Below, in pieces: positions 58,938 to 64,000 of a DNA stretch of 64,000 nucleotides. This stretch comes from Triops longicaudatus. Lineage: Eukaryota; Arthropoda; Branchiopoda; Notostraca; Triopsidae. The translations under genes were made by a program, and so were the position numbers. Each line of letters opens with the position of its first letter. Position 1 is the first letter of the stretch. Under the pieces are notes generated by a model, which had not been told where the DNA came from, searched no databases, and saw only the letters and a program-made list of their open reading frames with translations. The stretch covers positions 1-64,000 of the forward strand of contig JAGQDJ010000093.1 in NCBI GenBank assembly GCA_022885665.1, read 5' to 3'.

Positions 58938-61900
58938 TTCAGAATCTGTAACTAGATCAACAAGACAAGTTTTAGATAACCTGTGTTACACACGTAAGCA
59001 AAGTCAGTCAATTACAGCGACACTACTATCAAGACCTCCAAAAAGAAGGCTCGTATTAAAAAAGACAACGGGTCACGGTAAAAGATAGTGCCTTGTGTAA
59101 AAGCCAAGCAGGAATAGCGCGTGTAAGTACAAATTCTTACCTAATATTTGCGACAAGCTTCACGTGTTAACTTCCTTCACGGAAAAGAATAGTGTACATA
59201 ACTTGTGAACGTGATTAGGAAACGGAGGAGCATGGCTACCGAGCCGCGAAGCGCAAAATAGGACGGACCAACCAGAGACTTCTCTAGGAAGGCTCTCAGG
59301 CCATCTGTGCCTGTATATTATCCAGCGCGCGATGCCAAAAACCTCCGTAAATTGCACGCATTTTCCCCTAATAAGTAAAATAACGTCAAATAAAGTGCAA
59401 GGCATAATGTCTATTTTTCTCGTTCACACCGTTTACGGAAAATCGCAAAATGGTGTAGAAGACTATTCGAAAATGGTCGGTCGAATTTTTGGAAGTTATA
59501 ACCTACATTTAAAATTTTGCTTAAAAAATGTTGTTTGTAATTAGCGGAACGGGATTTTAAGACTAATTAATATCAGTTAATTAGTTAGGATTTTAAAGAC
59601 GAACGATGTCATATTTTGACGTATATCAGTATTGAACGTCTTCGACTTTCTTAGTATTCATTACTTGTAAAAAGTCCCAAAATTTAGTCGCCTTCAGCAA
59701 TTTTTCAGATTGATTGTTCAAGAAGATTGATTGATCAGATTAATCAGATTGATTGACTGCTCGTTACGAACTAGGTAAGTGCCAAAACTATACTGTCAAA
59801 AGAATTTTCGTAAAGTAGGTGAGTAACGTTGGCGAAACATTGGACCGAAACTTCAATGTAAATTGGCTATTAGGTAGTTGGCTATAAATGAAAGTTGCCT
59901 GAAAGTACGCTCCGTAGCCTATGCTGTCCGGAAAGTTGGCTCTTTCTGTCGTTATCTAAACGTGAGAGCGACGTTAATTTGGGAGGCTTTACACAACGTC
60001 CGTAACACGCCTGCTTGACATTCGATCGTCTACCGATTTTCACGTTACGAAATTACGAGTTTTTGATTTGACCATTTTCGACCGAAATGGAAACCTCATG
60101 TGCCAACTTGGAACATGAGGTCCTCAAAGTTGGGAATGCAAGGGTGAAAATACAGAAGGAAAGGGCTAAGAAGAAAGTTTTTTTTTTTCTTCAGTCAGCA
60201 CAGCATGGCATGAGGAGAAAAAGATAAAAATGTCCTTTCTGGACTATAAGTGAAAAAGAAAATTTTGATGATACTGGAAATTAACGAAGCATTTCAACAA
60301 GTAACAAAGCCGGTCAAATGTCAAGCATTTGCTCGTTTGATAATCGACGGTGTGTAGAATGTAGTTTTTATGTCACAACATATTTTTTTAACGATTGTGG
60401 TAAACAAGTGATAGGTTTTCATAATCCTTGACTGAATGTAAAGTTAACGTCAGGGACAAATTGATAGGTTTTCGTCATTATGATGGCAAGCAAAGAATGC
60501 AAGGTTAAGGTTACATACAAGTATTTCAAGGTCAAGGGTAAGCTTTAGTATAAGAAGCGAAAGTATTGCGAAGGAGTGAGTATGTTAAGTTAGTCGAGTT
60601 GAGTTAGTTCACGAGGCTTGTAAGTCGAATACTGTAGTGGACAGTAAAGACTACTTGTGTTTCGTTTGTTTTGTGCCCTGTGTTCATTTGTGTGTATGTA
60701 CTCATTACTCAATAAATCAAATCATTACGCTACCAATCAAAAGTAAAGTTGTGAAACTTAACACAAGTCAGATAGCTAGCAAAAACGAAATATTTCCAGC
60801 GTATTAGAAGATTGAAGAAACATTTAGACACGGCAAATAGAAAAGTTTACTTTACATTTCTTGCACTTAAAGAGTTATGTTCTTAATACCGTTGCAAGAG
60901 GTTACTGTAATATTCGCGAACTGAGTTTTAAATGGAATGTAGTAGTGGAACGTAGTACGCATCTTTCTACCAGACTGATCAAATCGGGGTATGCTGTGAA
61001 AAATTCTGAATGAAGTGTTTTTCCGCAATTCGAGCAAATATCAGTTGAAATCCAAGTTCACCGGGAAGAATTAAAGGTACTGATAAACTTCTCTGAAATA
61101 AAGAAAATATAAAAAACTCCAAAACTCCGAACCGCTAGTCAAAACTATTGCAGAAAAGGTAAAATCGGAAAGCTGGGCCATTTGACTAACGAAGTACACG
61201 ATTTACGAAATGTTCGACTCGTGTAACTCGTTACACTTGTCGAAATGCACACAGGTGACAGGGGCACACAAACTATCGTAAGGTGGAGCAAGAAAATTAG
61301 TACAGTAGAGCTCCGAACTTGTCAAACGGTCTGGACCGGAGGGTAGTTGACAAGGCGAATGGTTGGCAAAATCAGATTCACGTGTTAAGTGCATGAGATA
61401 CTTACAAAATGAAAACTTCAGTACGGAGAAATCCTCAAAAATAAATCGCATTTTTAACTTAATTTTTATCTATATTTTAGTCAAGCTACTATGATATCAT
61501 ATCGTTACTATCCTTAAGTAAATGCTTACAAACGTAAGAATCGATCGTTAACAACGTAATAATCTATCGTTAAACGAAACATAAATCTCAAGGCGGTTAA
61601 CATAATTTGGAGTTTCCGTTACCAAGGTTAACCAATCGGAGTACCACTGTGATTGTCAAAACAGTTTATGACGAGGTGAGGGTTCATATAAGTTCTAAAC
61701 GAGTGCAGTTCGAATATCAAGTTGCACTAGCTGACTACTGTGCTTATTGCGTTATAAATGCATTACCAGAAACGAGTAAGATTTAGTTCATCTGTGCGCA
61801 TTACACATTCGCAACGTACTAGCAGAGTTTCGGGGCAAACGCAGTATGTCCCAAGCTTTACGTACTTCCAGGTTTCTAAAGTCACGCAAGTTTTGTTAAA

Positions 61901-62173
61901 ATAGAACATATAGATAAGCAAAGGATCGCATCGGAAGTGATTCAAGAAGCTGTGAGCCAATTTTATTTAACTCAGTTCTGTTACAGCTTGATTTAACTAC
62001 AACCAACATCTAAGACCTACAGCACAAAAAAGGATGTCATTCTTTCTCTGCAACGAAAAAGTAACAACACGAAGGTCCAAATTCCCATGTGGAATTTTCC
62101 ATCATAAACAGAGTTAAGAAACACGTGTCCAATCACAATGATGTAACTCTAGTATGCCGGGAGTTCCATATTC
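58938..62173. other. 3.2-kb gene-free interval
   Basis: Upstream of PHB1 and downstream of UBR5. It holds a GATT-rich low-complexity patch (about 59700-59760) and an imperfect direct repeat (GATAGGTTTTC...) near 60410-60520, part of a possible solo LTR. No coding exon or RNA gene recognised. Confidence 0.6.
60371..60740 (+). mobile_element. Possible solo LTR (weak)
   Basis: Starts TGTCACAACA, contains a TATA-like tataagaag at about 60550 and AATAAA at about 60712, and has LTR-like base composition. I find no target duplication, primer-binding site or internal domain, so this is only a suggestion. Confidence 0.2.
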
Positions 62174-64000
62174 TCACACGAAACCGAAGTTCTTCGTGCG
62201 GATAGCAAGTAGTAACTTGCTTCGAAGGATGGCTTTACTGGAATACAGTGGCACATACAGACGAGAAATACACGTGTTTGCTGTCGGTAAATGCGCGTCG
62301 TCCGCCGGTCGAAGCGTGATCGAAGGCATAGGCTGAAATCCTTCCTCTGACGCTGGCAACGCAGGCGAGCCTGTCCAGAAATACACCTGTAATTTATCAA
62401 AAAAGTAATGCGCATTAATATCCCAAAATCCAAAATCCGTTTCTACTTAATTTTGCTACTTACTAAATCTTGTCGCTCTTCATTACTCATTCGTTCAACA
62501 ATGGACCATAGCCAACGTTTGAATCGGAGGAGACGTTCAGGACTTTCTCCTGATTCGTCATTAAAACTAGTGTATGAGATGAGCGTTTGCACGCGAATTT
62601 CACCCACACCGTTAAGTAATAAACGTAAATCTTCGGCAGTTAAGCCTTCAAGCGCGCCAGTGGGCAATACGTCAAATACTCCCATGCGTAAAGCCTAAGC
62701 CAATAAAAAAAATATTACTTCATATCAAAATATTGATGTATGATCAAACGACACATACTTCTAACGCTTTGACTTGGGCTTTCACCATACGGTAATACGC
62801 ATATCGTCGAACATACGAATACACATTCTGAGCTGTCACTTCCACGTCCCGCCCACCAGTAATTAAATCTACTGACCCACCTCCTTCTTCTGCACTCAGA
62901 TCAATGCTGTGAACAGAACAAAAAACATGTAGCACAGGAACAGAAATTTCTTTGAAAGGTATGTAATTTAGATGTATGTACTAACTTGAAAGTCAAGTCT
63001 AACGCTGCAAAGAGTGAAGTAGAGTCTTTGGTCTCAGCGTCTACCACTAATTGGCGCAGACTTTCATAAATAACCGGATCAAAGAACGCCAAATCATGGA
63101 ATCGAATAGGACGTCCAAGTATAAACTTGAGCACGTGGCGGTTCAAGAAAATGGGACACAATTCATTTTGCAGCAAACACAATCCCAATAACCTTCAAGT
63201 GAAAAAAAAGTTAATTAAAGTCACATAAATTAATCCACATATTTGGATACCTTCCAACGTTTCGGAACGCATTTAAGCGTTCAGGAGTGCCACGTCCCTG
63301 CCTGGGAGTGTAAAACCCACGTTTCCCAGGGCTGTAAAACAAAGGTCCATTGTCTTCTTCTTCAGGACCTTCTTCCATATCAGAATTTGTAGTTACGGCT
63401 GTGCTTGTTCCTGCATTACAAGAACTGCTCTTCTTGCTTCTGTCCGACAAGTTAAAAACATCTAAATCTGCAAGAAAATTCATGCCATTATTACTAAGCC
63501 TCGCGAAGTTCTGTCTTAAGGCCACGAGGGAGGAGCCAGAGCGTTTACGGCGAATAACACGGGGAACTCTTGCAGATCAAAACTCCAAAACGGCAGTTCA
63601 ATTGTTATAAGTTTAGCGTACATATATTTCTTAAAAAAATCTATTTAGCTTTCCCGTGGCCTTGAACCATAATAATAAATGAAAACATTGTTATGTAGGT
63701 AACTGGAAATCTCTCCAACATACGTACCTAATAACGCTTCGGCTGACATATCACGATTTGAACCATGTCCTAAGATGATATCCACAGCTTCATTGACTTT
63801 TTGCCTAAGAGTTTCTTCTGACGCTAGTAACAGGAGTAATTGGGCCGGAGAAAGCTCCAACATCATGCCCGTAATTTTACCCGCTAACGACGGTCTTAGC
63901 GCTGCTACGCGGGGGTACAGCCGTTCTCCCAATTGTGCTAAATGGGGTGAGAGATGATCATTCGAACCGGTTGGACCAGACTCCGTGTGAGGATGGAATG
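62174..64000 (-). CDS. UBR5: UBR5 (HECT E3 ubiquitin ligase), 3' part only
   Basis: Exons 63728-64000 (continues beyond the window), 63251-63566, 62986-63192, 62759-62906, 62464-62694, 62174-62386; 1388 coding bases, so only about the C-terminal 460 residues. First comes the MLLE/PABC domain (ERLYPRV, ITGMMLELSPAQLLLLLASEE), then an acidic linker, FYSPGKRGFYTPRQGRGT and the HECT N-lobe (LLGLCLLQNELCP, FDPVIYESLRQLV). The C-lobe has FNDESGES, FKRWLWSIVERM, PASEEGFQPMPSI and the catalytic cysteine in LPTANTCISRLYVPLYSS, ending NFGFV. This is a complete HECT module. UBR5 makes Lys48 chains on DNA-repair, transcription and orphan-subunit substrates; the MLLE binds PAM2 peptides. The acceptor of the second exon (CAAGAG|TT) is less standard and was chosen by phase. 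The UBA, UBR box and early exons are off the window. Confidence 0.96.

Noticed and set aside
1..64000. Bacterial-type systems (CRISPR, operons, phage, integrons) and rRNA genes
   Set aside because: The window is intron-bearing animal nuclear DNA; no spaced direct-repeat array, ribosomal RNA sequence or prokaryotic gene cluster was found.

Overview
This is a gene-dense stretch of animal nuclear DNA. Every long gene is split by spliceosomal introns, mostly about 50-120 bases with GT-AG ends. The protein set is animal-typical (UBR5, FBXO31, SLC44A1-like, CDKAL1, TBC1D20, RABIF, NDUFB9). A patch of degenerate TTAGG repeats and an unrecognised cysteine-patterned membrane-protein pair fit an ecdysozoan with a compact genome (arthropod-like, possibly crustacean or tardigrade). 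I cannot fix the species. Where exons are listed, boundaries were chosen by hand from splice signals, and reading phase was checked across each junction.

Left part (1-12 kb): a possible terminal exon on the minus strand; then a large gene whose first exon encodes a pogo/CENP-B-type DNA-binding region and whose later exons encode an unrecognised protein with a CtBP-binding PLDLS motif; then a Ubc-variant (UBE2V) and a single-exon NEK-family kinase facing each other.

Middle-left (12-27 kb): FBXO31, NGDN, PPM1G, DGAT1 and CDKAL1. They alternate strand, so FBXO31/NGDN and PPM1G/DGAT1 converge, while NEK/FBXO31, NGDN/PPM1G and DGAT1/CDKAL1 diverge from shared upstream regions.

Middle (28-46 kb): an 11-finger C2H2 protein, the bifunctional-looking ECI2 (ACBP plus isomerase), an SLC44A1-like choline transporter, TBC1D20 (Rab GAP), RABIF (Rab-binding zinc protein) and an SLC7 amino-acid transporter. 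TBC1D20 and RABIF are neighbours that both act on Rab GTPases.

Right (46-64 kb): a tandem pair of small paralogous membrane proteins of unknown function, two consecutive PWWP-domain genes, NDUFB9, a secreted protein that looks aerolysin/ETX-MTX2-like, prohibitin 1, about 3 kb without genes, and the 3' part of UBR5, whose 5' end lies outside the window. The genes are mostly housekeeping and do not form one pathway. The parts that look new are the pogo-domain/CtBP-motif gene, the paralogous cysteine pair, the aerolysin-like gene and the C-terminal domain of the zinc-finger gene.
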